From: Pseudomonadota bacterium
GTDB taxonomy: Bacteria; Pseudomonadota; Gammaproteobacteria; Steroidobacterales; JBCBZW01
Direction of reading: 5' to 3'
Length of the DNA stretch: 64,000 bases
NCBI GenBank assembly: GCA_039193195.1
Contig: JBCCWS010000019.1
Coordinates: 36,468-100,467 of the forward strand
A program made the position numbers and the translations under genes. The notes beneath the pieces were generated by a model, which saw nothing but the letters and a program-made list of their open reading frames with translations, was not told where the DNA came from and ran no database searches. Shown here one piece after another: positions 8,363-17,348 of the stretch (its first letter is position 1; the number at the start of each line of letters is the position of its first letter).

Positions 8363-10765
8363 GTGTACAGGTTTATTCGATCGACGGTGATCGTGCTCGG
8401 GCTGCTCGCTACGGCGACGGCAAGCAACGCGCAAATCGAAGAAGTGCTGGTGACCGCTCGCAGGACGACCGAGAACCAGCAGGACGTTCCGATCGCCGTC
8501 ACGGCGGTGACCGGCGAGCAGATGCTGGCGACCGGCCGGACCAACTTCTCCGAAGTGGCTGACGTAGCACCTAACGTAAATATTGATAGTGTCTCGCCTA
8601 TCAACGGCAGCTCGAACTCGCCGAACATCAACATCCGCGGCATCGGCACGACCGATTTCTTGCTCACCATCGACCCGAGTGTCGGTGTCTACGTGGATGG
8701 CGTTTACGTTGCGCGCTCGGTCGGTGGACTGTTCGATCTGTTGGATCTAGAGCAGATCGAAGTCCTACGCGGCCCGCAGGGCACGCTGTTTGGGCGAAAC
8801 ACGATCGGCGGCGCGGTGCAGCTGGTGTCGCGCAAGCCCAACGATGAGTTTCGCGCCTCCGCCCAGCTCACCACCGGTGAAGCAGACCGTTTGGATCTGC
8901 GCGCTTCCGTCAGCGGACCGCTCGCGGAAGACTTGTACGGCGGGATCTCCGTCTCGCGCAAGCGGCGCGACGGCTACGGCATCTTCCGCGATTTCTTCGC
9001 CGACAACCCGGATCTCGTGGGGCTGGCCGACGCGATCGCGGGCATTACCGTGTTCGATGAGCGCACGGGTGCGCTGCTGAGTGGCAACACCACGGGCCTG
9101 GAGCCGGGCGCGCTCATCGCCAACGGCGATATCATCGCGTTCCCAGACGCAGATGAGCAGCCGGGCAATGAGAATAACTACTCGGCCCGCGCGAATCTCG
9201 TGTGGGAACCGACGGATCGCCTGAGTTTCAGTTTTGTCGGCGACTTCTATTCGGCGGACGAGACCGCGCCCGCCCTGGTGTTGCTGGACACCTTCGCTGA
9301 CGACTTGTCGCTGCCGACGCCGGGCGTGGCGAACCCCGTCACGGGGAACGAGTTCGCTCCTAACCTCGTGGCCTTGCATCAGATCTTCGGCTTCGAAGCG
9401 CTCACCATTCCCTACGACGACGAGACCTTCGTCATCGACGACCCCTACTCGACCTACGCCACCGGCCCCGGAGCCAACGAGTCGGACGTGTGGGGGCTGA
9501 GTCTCACGATGGACTACGCGCTCACGGATGTATGGTCTTTCAAGTCCATCACGGCCTACCGGGAGCTGGATGCGCTGTTCGGGCAAGACCCTGATCACTC
9601 GCCTTTCGTGCTGGATGCACATACAAACGATTACACCCACCAGCAGTTCAGCCAGGAGCTCCAGCTCACCGCCGACGCGGGTCGCTGGCGCGCGGTGCTC
9701 GGGGCCTATCTGTTCAATGAAGACGGCGAGGATCGGGTGGTCGTGCCCTTGCTGCACGGACTGGCAGCGCTCGATCAAACCAACATCATCGACAACTCGG
9801 CCTGGGCCCTCTTCGCCCAGGCCACGTACGACATCACCGAGCAGACGAGTGTGACCGGCGGCCTGCGCTACACGGACGAACAGAAGAACTACGATCAAAC
9901 CCATCTCGACTGTGGCGTCGCCAATGCGCTGGCTATTCCTGAGGGATTCGTGGTCAATAGCTGCAATTCCCTCAGCACGGGGGTGGCTGACCTGGATTTC
10001 GGTAACACGACCTACACGCTGAACCTGGCGCACCGGTTCAGTGACGCCTACATGGCCTACGCTTCCTACTCCACGGGCTTCAAGAGCGGCGGCTTCACCG
10101 GTCGCACGACGGCGTTCGTTCCAGATCAGACGCCGATTCCCTTCAACGAGGAAACCGCGTCCACCGTCGAGTTGGGTCTGAAGACGGACTTCGAGCGCGC
10201 GCGCTTGAACCTGGCGCTCTTCTCGACCGAGTTCGACGATCTGCAGGTAGTGGTGCAAACGGGCGTTGCGCCGATCACCACCAATGCGGCGTCGGCGCGG
10301 ATTCGAGGGATCGAGCTGGACGGGCTGATCGCACCGATCGACGCCTTGAACGTGTACCTATCGGCAGGCTTCCTCGATGCTGAGTACGACGAGCCGCCGC
10401 CGTTTCCGGTCGGCACAGAGCTGGCCAACGCGCCGGAGTTCTCCGGCAACCTGGGGTTCGATTGGACGTTTCCCATCGGCGGCGGCGCGGGCAGGCTCGT
10501 GCTGCGCAGCGATCTGACTTACCGCAGCAAGGTCTATAACAATGCGGAGAACACGCCGGAACTTGTGCAGAACGCCACTGCGTTTCTGAACGCCTCCTTG
10601 ACCTGGCATCACCGCAATGAGCATCTGCAGGTGAGCTTCGGCGCGCGCAACCTCACCGATGAAACCGCGATCATCACCGGGTTCTTCCAACCTGGCGTCG
10701 GTTACACGGAGGCCGTGTTCAATCGGCCTGGCGAATGGTTCGCATCGCTGCAGTGGGATTGGTGA
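8363..10765 (+). CDS. TonB-dependent outer-membrane receptor (paralog 1)
   Basis: 800 residues from GTG 8363, chosen because AAGGAAGGGGGAGAG lies just upstream and the start gives a clean signal peptide ending SNAQ. The mature N-terminus has a TonB-box-like IEEVLVTAR, followed by the plug domain (QDVPIAVTAVTGEQ; PQGTLFGRNTIGGAV) and a 22-strand barrel ending with aromatic W-D-W. It is clearly paralogous to the receptor at 13109-15412 (both carry DFLLTIDPxVGxYVD and YVARSVGGL). Such receptors import siderophores, sugars or hydrophobic aromatics; substrate cannot be read here. An SDR gene follows after 11 bases, probably cotranscribed. Confidence 0.93.
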   Translation: MYRFIRSTVIVLGLLATATASNAQIEEVLVTARRTTENQQDVPIAVTAVTGEQMLATGRTNFSEVADVAPNVNIDSVSPINGSSNSPNINIRGIGTTDFLLTIDPSVGVYVDGVYVARSVGGLFDLLDLEQIEVLRGPQGTLFGRNTIGGAVQLVSRKPNDEFRASAQLTTGEADRLDLRASVSGPLAEDLYGGISVSRKRRDGYGIFRDFFADNPDLVGLADAIAGITVFDERTGALLSGNTTGLEPGALIANGDIIAFPDADEQPGNENNYSARANLVWEPTDRLSFSFVGDFYSADETAPALVLLDTFADDLSLPTPGVANPVTGNEFAPNLVALHQIFGFEALTIPYDDETFVIDDPYSTYATGPGANESDVWGLSLTMDYALTDVWSFKSITAYRELDALFGQDPDHSPFVLDAHTNDYTHQQFSQELQLTADAGRWRAVLGAYLFNEDGEDRVVVPLLHGLAALDQTNIIDNSAWALFAQATYDITEQTSVTGGLRYTDEQKNYDQTHLDCGVANALAIPEGFVVNSCNSLSTGVADLDFGNTTYTLNLAHRFSDAYMAYASYSTGFKSGGFTGRTTAFVPDQTPIPFNEETASTVELGLKTDFERARLNLALFSTEFDDLQVVVQTGVAPITTNAASARIRGIELDGLIAPIDALNVYLSAGFLDAEYDEPPPFPVGTELANAPEFSGNLGFDWTFPIGGGAGRLVLRSDLTYRSKVYNNAENTPELVQNATAFLNASLTWHHRNEHLQVSFGARNLTDETAIITGFFQPGVGYTEAVFNRPGEWFASLQWDW

Positions 10766-10776
10766 GGCATTCGAGC

Positions 10777-11523
10777 ATGGGGAAACGCGTACTCGTCACG
10801 GGCGCCGGATCAGGCTTCGGCAAGGCGGCTAGCATTGCGTTAGCCCAGCGCGGCCACCAGGTGATCGCGACCACGCAGACCGATGCGCAGGCGGAGCGGC
10901 TGACGTATGAGAAACCGCACCTGCAAGTGGAACGACTGGACATCACGACCAACGATATCGCCAAGGTCGATCACTGGGGCATCGATGTGTTGATAAACAA
11001 CGCGGGCATCGGCCGCAGCGGGCCGATGGCAGAGATTCCCCTGGAGCAGGCGCGCCAAGTGCTCGAGGTCAACGTACTCGGCTCCCTGGCGATTACGCAA
11101 CGCGTGCTGCGCCAGATGATCCCGCGTGGTGCGGGCCGCATTCTGATCATGTCGTCGGTGGGCGGGCTGGTGACCGTGCCAACCTTCGGCGCTTACACGA
11201 TGAGCAAACATGCGCTGGAGGCCTTCGGCAAGACGCTGAGCGCCGAGCTGAGTGCTACAGGTGTGGATGTCGCTCTCATCCATCCGGGGCCCTACGCAAC
11301 GGGGTTCAATGACCGCATGGCGGATTCCATGTGGGACTGGTTCGACGGAGAGGCACTGCAGCGGGGAGACACCGAGGCCTTCAAGGCGGTGGGAGAAGGT
11401 ATCAAGTCGAACCAGATGGATCCGGCTGAGGTGGTGCAGCTGATCGTCGAATTGGTAGCCGCTGATGACGTAGCCCTGCAGAACCTGGTGCCCCCGGATG
11501 TGCTAGCGGCCTTCGGACAGTGA
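10777..11523 (+). CDS. Short-chain dehydrogenase/reductase
   Basis: 248 residues with the classical SDR features: cofactor motif TGAGSGFG near residue 9, NNAG near residue 77, catalytic SS...Y-T-M-S-K near residues 125-142, and PGPYATGF after the active site. The ATG at 10777 follows the receptor stop by 11 bases; a longer start at 10735 would overlap the receptor gene. SDRs next to TonB receptors and AraC regulators often modify the imported compound, for example by alcohol oxidation; that link is inference. Confidence 0.9.
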   Translation: MGKRVLVTGAGSGFGKAASIALAQRGHQVIATTQTDAQAERLTYEKPHLQVERLDITTNDIAKVDHWGIDVLINNAGIGRSGPMAEIPLEQARQVLEVNVLGSLAITQRVLRQMIPRGAGRILIMSSVGGLVTVPTFGAYTMSKHALEAFGKTLSAELSATGVDVALIHPGPYATGFNDRMADSMWDWFDGEALQRGDTEAFKAVGEGIKSNQMDPAEVVQLIVELVAADDVALQNLVPPDVLAAFGQ

Positions 11524-11944
11524 AGTGAAGCCATCTGCTTCGCTGGTCGTAGAGGAGACTCCTCTCCTAAGTCCGGTTCTCCAACTTCCTCTGGTATCCA
11601 TGAACGCGCGTGAGCGTAGGGTAGCGTTACGGCGACTTCACCCAAGAACTCACGCCGTTCATCATCTCGATGGTCGACGCGGCGGCCGCAGTAGATGACT
11701 CACGAATAATCCAGGCTAGCCGAGCTCGTGGACCTGCTCGCGGGATAGCGAGCGCCCCCGGTAGTTGACTCGGGGGTCGAAGCACGCGTCGTGATGGGGA
11801 TGGGCATTGACACATCCTTGCCCGCTCTTGCGCCATTAGAAGTAGCGACGGAGTGATCCGCCCGCGGAGCATCGGCACCCTCGGCGCAACTTGCGCCAAG
11901 GTCATCGGTGTAAATTGCGCTAGAAAACAACAGGAAGCAACAAC
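11524..11944. other. Intergenic region with two inverted repeats
   Basis: No supportable gene. It holds AGAGGAGACTCCTCT at 11551-11565, which could form a weak hairpin just after the SDR stop, and a 15-base palindrome at 11883-11897. Short open frames here have poor composition. Confidence 0.5.
11883..11897. promoter_or_regulatory. GGCGCAACTTGCGCC palindrome upstream of the PEP-CTERM gene
   Basis: A perfect inverted repeat of 7-base arms around one base, 47 bases before the ATG at 11945. A further TTGCGC half occurs about 18 bases downstream. It is placed like an operator, but no regulator is known. Confidence 0.35.
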
Positions 11945-12685
11945 ATGAGTCTCAGTGAACGCCGTCGAAGCAAGATGCTTGGCGCCCTAGTCACGCTGGC
12001 GGCGGTCATGCCTGGCACGACAAACGCCGCGCTCATCACCTTCGACAACCTCACCGATTGGCAGAACGCCTTCGATCCATCCACCCAGTTCACGACGGAC
12101 AACTTCAGCAACCCAACGTCGAACGCAGAAACAGTGGCGTTCGACTCAGGCGTGGTGAGTTCGGGGACGAATCTGACCAATCCCTTCCCCAACGACGACA
12201 GGCCGCCGATCCATAGAATCGTGGGCGCACCTGGTGGAACCTCGAACTTCTTCGCTGTCGATATCGATGCGGATAACGAACTCTCCGGTTTTGAGTTCGT
12301 GACATGGACCTTCCCGTCCGCTGTCAACGGCTTCGCCATGAACTGGGACATCACCAACTCGCCAAACACGCGGGTCACTATGACCCTCTCTTCGGGCGAT
12401 ACCTTCACCTTCGGAGACGACTTTGGTACCCGAGGAAATCCACCAACGACCTTTCTCGGCTTCTTTTCGGACACCGCCTTTCAGAGCATTAGCCTTTCAA
12501 CAAACCTGGACCCCCAGAGCAGCGCCAGGGTCAGGACCAGCAACCTCCTCTTCGGTGCCATGCCGAACACCCAGATTCCAGAGCCGACGACGCTCGCACT
12601 GATGTGCAGCGCCCTACTCGGCGTCGGGGCTTGCCAGCGACGTAGGCGCATGCGTGGCGGAGACTCGCTGCGTAAACGCGGCTAG
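11945..12685 (+). CDS. PEP-CTERM sorted secreted protein
   Basis: 246 residues with a signal peptide (LGALVTLAAVMPGTTNAA) and a C-terminal PEP-CTERM tripartite signal: IPEPTT, a hydrophobic stretch LALMCSALLGVGAC, and a basic end QRRRRMR. The body is a beta-rich all-secreted domain with motifs such as AVNGFAMNWDIT and GDTFTFGDDF, typical of PEP-CTERM proteins. Such proteins are processed by an exosortase and usually belong to extracellular matrix or surface layers. No exosortase gene is in the window. The ATG has CAGGAAGCAAC upstream. Confidence 0.85.
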   Translation: MSLSERRRSKMLGALVTLAAVMPGTTNAALITFDNLTDWQNAFDPSTQFTTDNFSNPTSNAETVAFDSGVVSSGTNLTNPFPNDDRPPIHRIVGAPGGTSNFFAVDIDADNELSGFEFVTWTFPSAVNGFAMNWDITNSPNTRVTMTLSSGDTFTFGDDFGTRGNPPTTFLGFFSDTAFQSISLSTNLDPQSSARVRTSNLLFGAMPNTQIPEPTTLALMCSALLGVGACQRRRRMRGGDSLRKRG

Positions 12686-12726
12686 GTAGCAGGACACGTT
12701 CGTAGCGCCGTGGTCGACACGGGAAG

Positions 12727-13085
12727 CTAACACGCTGCAGGGAAGGACGAAGCACATCCTCCGCTGACCCTGCCGCGGTACGTCGACGCGGTCGGTCGCG
12801 CGAATGGCTGGCTGGTTCCATCAGATGGAAACCCGCGCCCCCAACAGGAGCTACCGCAGCGACCAGACCGTGCGTAGATCCGACGATCAATAACAGAGTA
12901 CGAGCCCCCACCGCCCAGACCGCATAGCCGCGGCAGGCCCGGCGCGTTCCGGCAGACGTTGTTGTAGGCCTGAGTGTCGGCCGTGTCGAAGGCGCCGTCC
13001 TAGTGTACGTTGAGACTGGCGAGGTAACTGGATTATCAACTAGGTCACCGAGCGCCTCTAGCACGGGATTGCCACCGAACACGGC
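12727..13085 (-). pseudogene. Decayed coding remnant downstream of receptor 2
   Basis: On the minus strand 13082-13030 reads FGGNPVLEALGDLVDNP; after a shift of frame the text continues as LASLNVH, an in-frame TAG at 13002-13000, then DGAFDTADTQAYNNVCRNAP and GLPRLCGLGGGGSYS, ending at a TAG at 12729. The wording and codon use look coding, but at least one frameshift and one stop break it. It follows receptor 2 (which ends at 13109) in the same direction. The family was not recognised. Confidence 0.35.
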
Positions 13086-13108
13086 GCCTCATCCATGTGC
13101 TTCTTCCC

Positions 13109-15412
13109 TCAGAAGCTGTATTCCGACATCACATACCACTGGCGGCCGCGATTGAAGCTTCCTTCGATGAATCCCACTCCGGGCTGGCTAAACCCCGAGA
13201 AGAGATAGATCTCATCGGTTAAGTTCTGCACGCCCGCGGTGAAACGCCAGTGGTCGCTCGTGCGATACGTCGCCGCGAGATTCAACAGTCCGAAAGCCTC
13301 CTGCGCTAACAGGGGCGTGTTCTCCGCATCGTTGAAGTGATCGTCCTTCCACGTGTAGTCGGCACGCAGCGCAAGTTCGGCGCCGGAGTCGAACGGTACG
13401 CGATAGTCAGCGGAGACGTTGAAGGAGTGTGGCGGCGTATTCTGAAACTCGAAGGTCTCGTCAATCGTGGCGTTCGGATCGGTGATCTCCAGGTAGCGCG
13501 CATCGAGGTAGGAGTAGCCGAGCTGGAGGGTGAGTTGATCTGTCGGGGCTGCAAAGATCTCGATCTCGAGGCCATCGATTGCCGATTCGCCGGCGTTGAC
13601 GGTGATCGGCGTGATCCCCTCCTGGTTGATAAGCTGCAGGTTCGTGTAGTCCGTCGCGAACAGCGCTGCGTTGATGCGCACCCGCGCGAAATCGAGCTTG
13701 ACGCCAAGTTCGATCGTCTCTGCCTCCTCCGGTTCGAAGGGGCGTGCACTGTCCTGCACATCCACCGTGCGGCCGGTGAAGCCTCCTGACTTGAAGCCTT
13801 GGGAGAAGGAAGCGTAGGTGAACACGGCATCGTTCCAGCGGTAATCCACGCTGAACCTGGGTGAGAGATCGGTGAAGTCCACGGTCGTATCGTCGAGTAG
13901 CAGAACGACCGGAGCGGCGCCCTGCGTGCGATGGTTCGGCCGGTAGGTCTTCTCGTCCTCTGTGTAGCGAAGACCGGCGGTGGCACTGAACTTCTCCGTG
14001 AAGTCGAAGGTGGCCTGGGCGAAGGCGGCCCGGGAGGTGTTACTGACGTCGTTGATCTCATCCAGCCACAGGTTGATCACCGTGCCCGGCGTGCCGGTGA
14101 GTGACAGGTCCACTTCCAGCCCCAAGGGAACTTGTACGCGGTCGAGACCGTCCTCTTGAAAGTAGTAAAGCCCCACTAACCATTGCAGGCGATCGTTGAT
14201 CCCAAGACCTGAGAGCTGTAGCTCCTGCGTGAGCTGCTCGTGCTGGTACCGATTGCGCGTGTGATCAAGAACGATAGGCGAGCTGTCGCCATCACGACCG
14301 AAATCCGAGTCGAGATCCCGGTAGGAGGTGATCGATTTGAAGTCGACGGGCCCGAAGGAGGTGTCGACGGTGAGCGACGCGCCGAACAGGTCGTAGTCCG
14401 ACTGGGAGGGTGCGCTGCCGAAGGTGGTGTGCGGGTCTCCCGTGATCCATCGATCGTCGTACAGGAGGCTGTCCGAGGGCGGGAACACCCCGGGGGCCAG
14501 CTCGCCGAGGACGGCAGCGTTATGCGCATCAGCGAGGGCGATGCCAGTGCCGAAGGTGGGAGCGAAGCCGAGCAGCGTTGACGCGGGGGCAGTCTCCCGC
14601 GTGCGGGTGGCGTCCACAGCCAAGCGGGCTTGGACCCTTTCGCCGTCGTAGAACAGCTTCAAACGCCCCGCTAGCGAGTTGATCTCGCCGAGGGGATCTA
14701 AGTTGCCGTAGAGTACGCCATCGTCGAACGCGTCCGGAGCCGATCCTGCCGGCACTTCTCGCGGGATGTAGTCGTCGGGAAAGGGCAAGCGCTCGCCGAA
14801 GCCATCTTGCTGGCGAAGCGCGACGGACAGCGAGCTGTACAGCCTATCGGCGAGAGGCACCTCCAGTTTGCCGCGAAGGTCCAGCCGATCGGCGGTACCA
14901 CCGGTTACGGAGATGCGACCTGCTAGCTCATCGCCTGGGTCCTTGGAGACCACGCTTATCGCGCCGCCGATCGTGTTGCGCCCGAACAGGGTGCCCTGAG
15001 GTCCCTTCAACACTTCGATGCGTTCCACATCTAAGAGATCTACCAGGCCGCCCACCGATCGGGCGACGTAGACGTTATCAACATAAAGTCCAACGCCAGG
15101 ATCGATCGTGAGCAAGAAGTCACTCACGCCGATGCCGCGAATGAACGCCGTGATTGCGGCCGAGCTGCCGCTGATGGCTGCCGTGGGGTCGAGTTCGAGG
15201 CCCGGCGTCACCTGTGCGATGTCAGCGACGGTAGTAAAGCCTCGTTCTTCCAGGTCCTCGCCGGTGAATGCGGACACGGCGATCGGTACGTCCTGCAGGC
15301 TTTCCTCCACCTTGCGTGCGGTGACCACCACCTCTTCCAACGCTTGTCCCCATGCGTTGGACGCCATCGTCACTACAGCGATGCATGCAGCGCTTATCAC
15401 AGTCCTCATCAT
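13109..15412 (-). CDS. TonB-dependent outer-membrane receptor (paralog 2)
   Basis: 767 residues from ATG 15412 (a second ATG follows at once at 15409; AAGGGGGG lies just upstream, which fits the second slightly better). Signal peptide MMRTVISAACIAVVTMA ending NAWGQ, then EEVVVTARKVEE, plug motifs PQGTLFGRNTIGGAI, and a barrel ending in an aromatic F. It shares strings of identity with receptor 1 along the whole length, so the two arose by duplication. Its divergent neighbour is an AraC gene that is now broken, so its regulation may have changed. Substrate unknown. Confidence 0.93.
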   Translation of the reverse strand: MMRTVISAACIAVVTMASNAWGQALEEVVVTARKVEESLQDVPIAVSAFTGEDLEERGFTTVADIAQVTPGLELDPTAAISGSSAAITAFIRGIGVSDFLLTIDPGVGLYVDNVYVARSVGGLVDLLDVERIEVLKGPQGTLFGRNTIGGAISVVSKDPGDELAGRISVTGGTADRLDLRGKLEVPLADRLYSSLSVALRQQDGFGERLPFPDDYIPREVPAGSAPDAFDDGVLYGNLDPLGEINSLAGRLKLFYDGERVQARLAVDATRTRETAPASTLLGFAPTFGTGIALADAHNAAVLGELAPGVFPPSDSLLYDDRWITGDPHTTFGSAPSQSDYDLFGASLTVDTSFGPVDFKSITSYRDLDSDFGRDGDSSPIVLDHTRNRYQHEQLTQELQLSGLGINDRLQWLVGLYYFQEDGLDRVQVPLGLEVDLSLTGTPGTVINLWLDEINDVSNTSRAAFAQATFDFTEKFSATAGLRYTEDEKTYRPNHRTQGAAPVVLLLDDTTVDFTDLSPRFSVDYRWNDAVFTYASFSQGFKSGGFTGRTVDVQDSARPFEPEEAETIELGVKLDFARVRINAALFATDYTNLQLINQEGITPITVNAGESAIDGLEIEIFAAPTDQLTLQLGYSYLDARYLEITDPNATIDETFEFQNTPPHSFNVSADYRVPFDSGAELALRADYTWKDDHFNDAENTPLLAQEAFGLLNLAATYRTSDHWRFTAGVQNLTDEIYLFSGFSQPGVGFIEGSFNRGRQWYVMSEYSF

Positions 15413-15605
15413 CCCCCCTTGATTGCTGCTATGCAGCTTCCGTTCCCTCGCTTGGATCGATGATGCTGGGAGAGTTGGCGACCCTTGTCTTGCCTGAAAC
15501 GGCAATATCCTTTGACTGATTCGGCACAATCACAGACGCTTGGGGCTGACCACGTGAATCGCTGGCCGCGTGTGCTCAACGCGGCCAAGGTGAGGGGTAG
15601 GCGAG

Positions 15606-16615
15606 GTGAGTGTTACACGAGTCGATACGAGCGAAGCGGCCCCGCGGGAGCAGCTCGAGTACTGGAACGAATCGATCTGCAAAGTCTTCATCGCCATGGA
15701 GAGCTCGCCCTACTCGCCGCGTGCACGTGACGACCAGGCCCGCCTGCGTTACCGCGGCAGCCTGGAGACCCTGGACATGGGACCGATCCAGCTAACGCGT
15801 GTGGAGTGCGATTCATCACTAGTGCAGCACAAGCGCTACCACGTGGCGCAGGTCGATGAAGACGTCTGCCTCTTGCACATGCAACTTTCTGGCGAGAGCG
15901 TGAATCGGCAGCACGCCAATGCGGCGCATTTATCGTCCGGAGAGTTCACCATCTGCGACAGTGCTCAGCCGTACAGCGTGGACTTTGAGCGCCCGATCGT
16001 GATGATGGTGGCCAAGATCCCGCACGCCCTATGCGATCCGCGCCTGTTGGGTAGCCCCCAGCTGTTCGGTACGCGCCAGGGGCACCAAGCGGGGGTGCCG
16101 CCGCTGCTGCAACACCATCTGGAAGGGGCTTGGCGTCACCGCCACCAGATCGTGACCGAGTCGCAGAAGCAGCATCTTGCTGACGCAACGCTGTCGATTC
16201 TCCACTGCACCCTAGAGCAAGCGGGCGCTCTGTAGCACCTTCGACGAAGCGATTTCTTGGGTCAGGCCGCCCACCAGTACGTGCGCACGCCGCGGACCCT
16301 CGCCTCAACGTATGTCAGCTGGCCGTGGCGTTGAACGTGAGCGAGCGCTCCTTGCGCTACGCGTTCGCGGATCTTAATACCACCTTCAGCACGCTGGTGG
16401 CCGAGGCGCGGGTGGCAAAGGCGAAGGCACTCTTGCGCGATGAATCGCAACGGGAGCAGCGGATTATCGAGATAGCATTGCGCTGCGGCTACCAAAGTGC
16501 ATCTCACTTCGCTCGGCAGTTCCGCGAGCGCGTGGGCATGGCCCCCACGGCCTATAGGGAACACTACGCTTTGCGGCCCGTGGCAAAGATCCAGGAGTCG
16601 CCGCTCGCCCTGTAG
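15606..16615 (+). pseudogene. AraC-family regulator, broken by a stop and a frameshift
   Basis: Residues 1-209 from GTG 15606 match the AraC-binding-like domain of the regulator at 7244 (for example SGEFTICDSAQPYSV against PGEFCICSSERPYDV). The frame then meets TAG at 16233-16235, continues in frame as HLRRSDFLGQAAHQYVR, and loses register near 16285. The DNA-binding domain resumes in another frame as AHAADPRLNVCQLAVALNVS and runs to 16615, including IIEIALRCGYQSASHFAR. Restoring two bases in the GC-repeat and one codon gives a complete protein. It is divergent from receptor 2, like the regulator/receptor pair nearby, and is likely inactive. Confidence 0.75.
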
Positions 16616-16641
16616 CGCGGACGGGTGCGGAGTGTCCCGCG

Positions 16642-17220
16642 TCAGTTGCCGATGGCGAGGTCTGCGGCCAGATCGGCGAGCTCGTCGCGGCTTAGGTGTC
16701 CCTTCGGCTGAAACCAGTTAGGGGTCCAGTTGATCATGCCGAAGTACAGCATCGTTTCCGCGCGCGACCTGGGGCTCGGGCCCTTGGCCGCGGTGAGCGC
16801 CTGCTCGACGATGTCGACTAGTTCGCGCTGCTTAGCGGTCACTTGACGACGCTGATTGGCAGGCAAGTGATCACGCTCATAGAGCAGCACACGCTGACTG
16901 TTCCGCGCCCCGGCGTACGCCTTGAGCAGCAGGCGGGTTAGCTTGCGAAAGGCCTGTTTCGGGTCCGCGTCATCGAGCAGATGGTTGCGCGCGGACTGTA
17001 GCAAGTCGTCCATGTGCTCAAGCATCACCTTGTGCAGGATGTCCTCTTTGGAACCGTAGTAGTGGTAGATCGTTGCCTTGGACACGCCGCAGGTCTGTGC
17101 CAACTGGGCGATGGAGGTGTTGGCAAAGCCGTTGCGTGCGAATAGGGTCGCCGCACGATGCATGATGCGGTCGCGCTTGTCGTCGTAGTCCTGGGCCTGG
17201 GTTCTCGCCATCGATGACAC
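16642..17220 (-). CDS. paaR: TetR-family repressor, probable PaaR
   Basis: 192 residues. An N-terminal TetR helix-turn-helix (TSIAQLAQTCGVSKATIYHY, then YGSKEDIL) is followed by a helical ligand domain (ETMLYFGMINWTPNWFQPKG) seen in TetR regulators beside phenylacetate genes. It lies 128 bases downstream of paaK in the same direction, at the end of the paaG-Z-K unit. TetR-type PaaR proteins of Burkholderia and Thermus repress paa genes and release on binding phenylacetyl-CoA; the assignment rests on location and family. Two matching inverted repeats at paa promoters (21542-21555, 23221-23234) are the likely targets. ATG 17211 is an alternative start. Confidence 0.82.
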   Translation of the reverse strand: MSSMARTQAQDYDDKRDRIMHRAATLFARNGFANTSIAQLAQTCGVSKATIYHYYGSKEDILHKVMLEHMDDLLQSARNHLLDDADPKQAFRKLTRLLLKAYAGARNSQRVLLYERDHLPANQRRQVTAKQRELVDIVEQALTAAKGPSPRSRAETMLYFGMINWTPNWFQPKGHLSRDELADLAADLAIGN

Positions 17221-17348
17221 TCGTCGTGATTAACGCGGATGTCCTTATCATCTCACGAGATCGCGTCGTCCAGGCGCTTTCGCGCGAGGACGCACCCCGC
17301 CTGCCGAGGCACCCTGGCGGTACGCGTGCGGACTCGTGCAGAGCTTCC

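Noticed and set aside
8765..10258. 497-codon open frame antisense to TonB receptor 1
   Set aside because: It mirrors the high-GC codon structure of the receptor, has repetitive Arg/Val/Gly content and no recognisable domain.
12531..13082. 183-codon minus-strand frame as an intact gene
   Set aside because: It overlaps the PEP-CTERM 3' end and only its first part is protein-like; better explained as part of a decayed gene.
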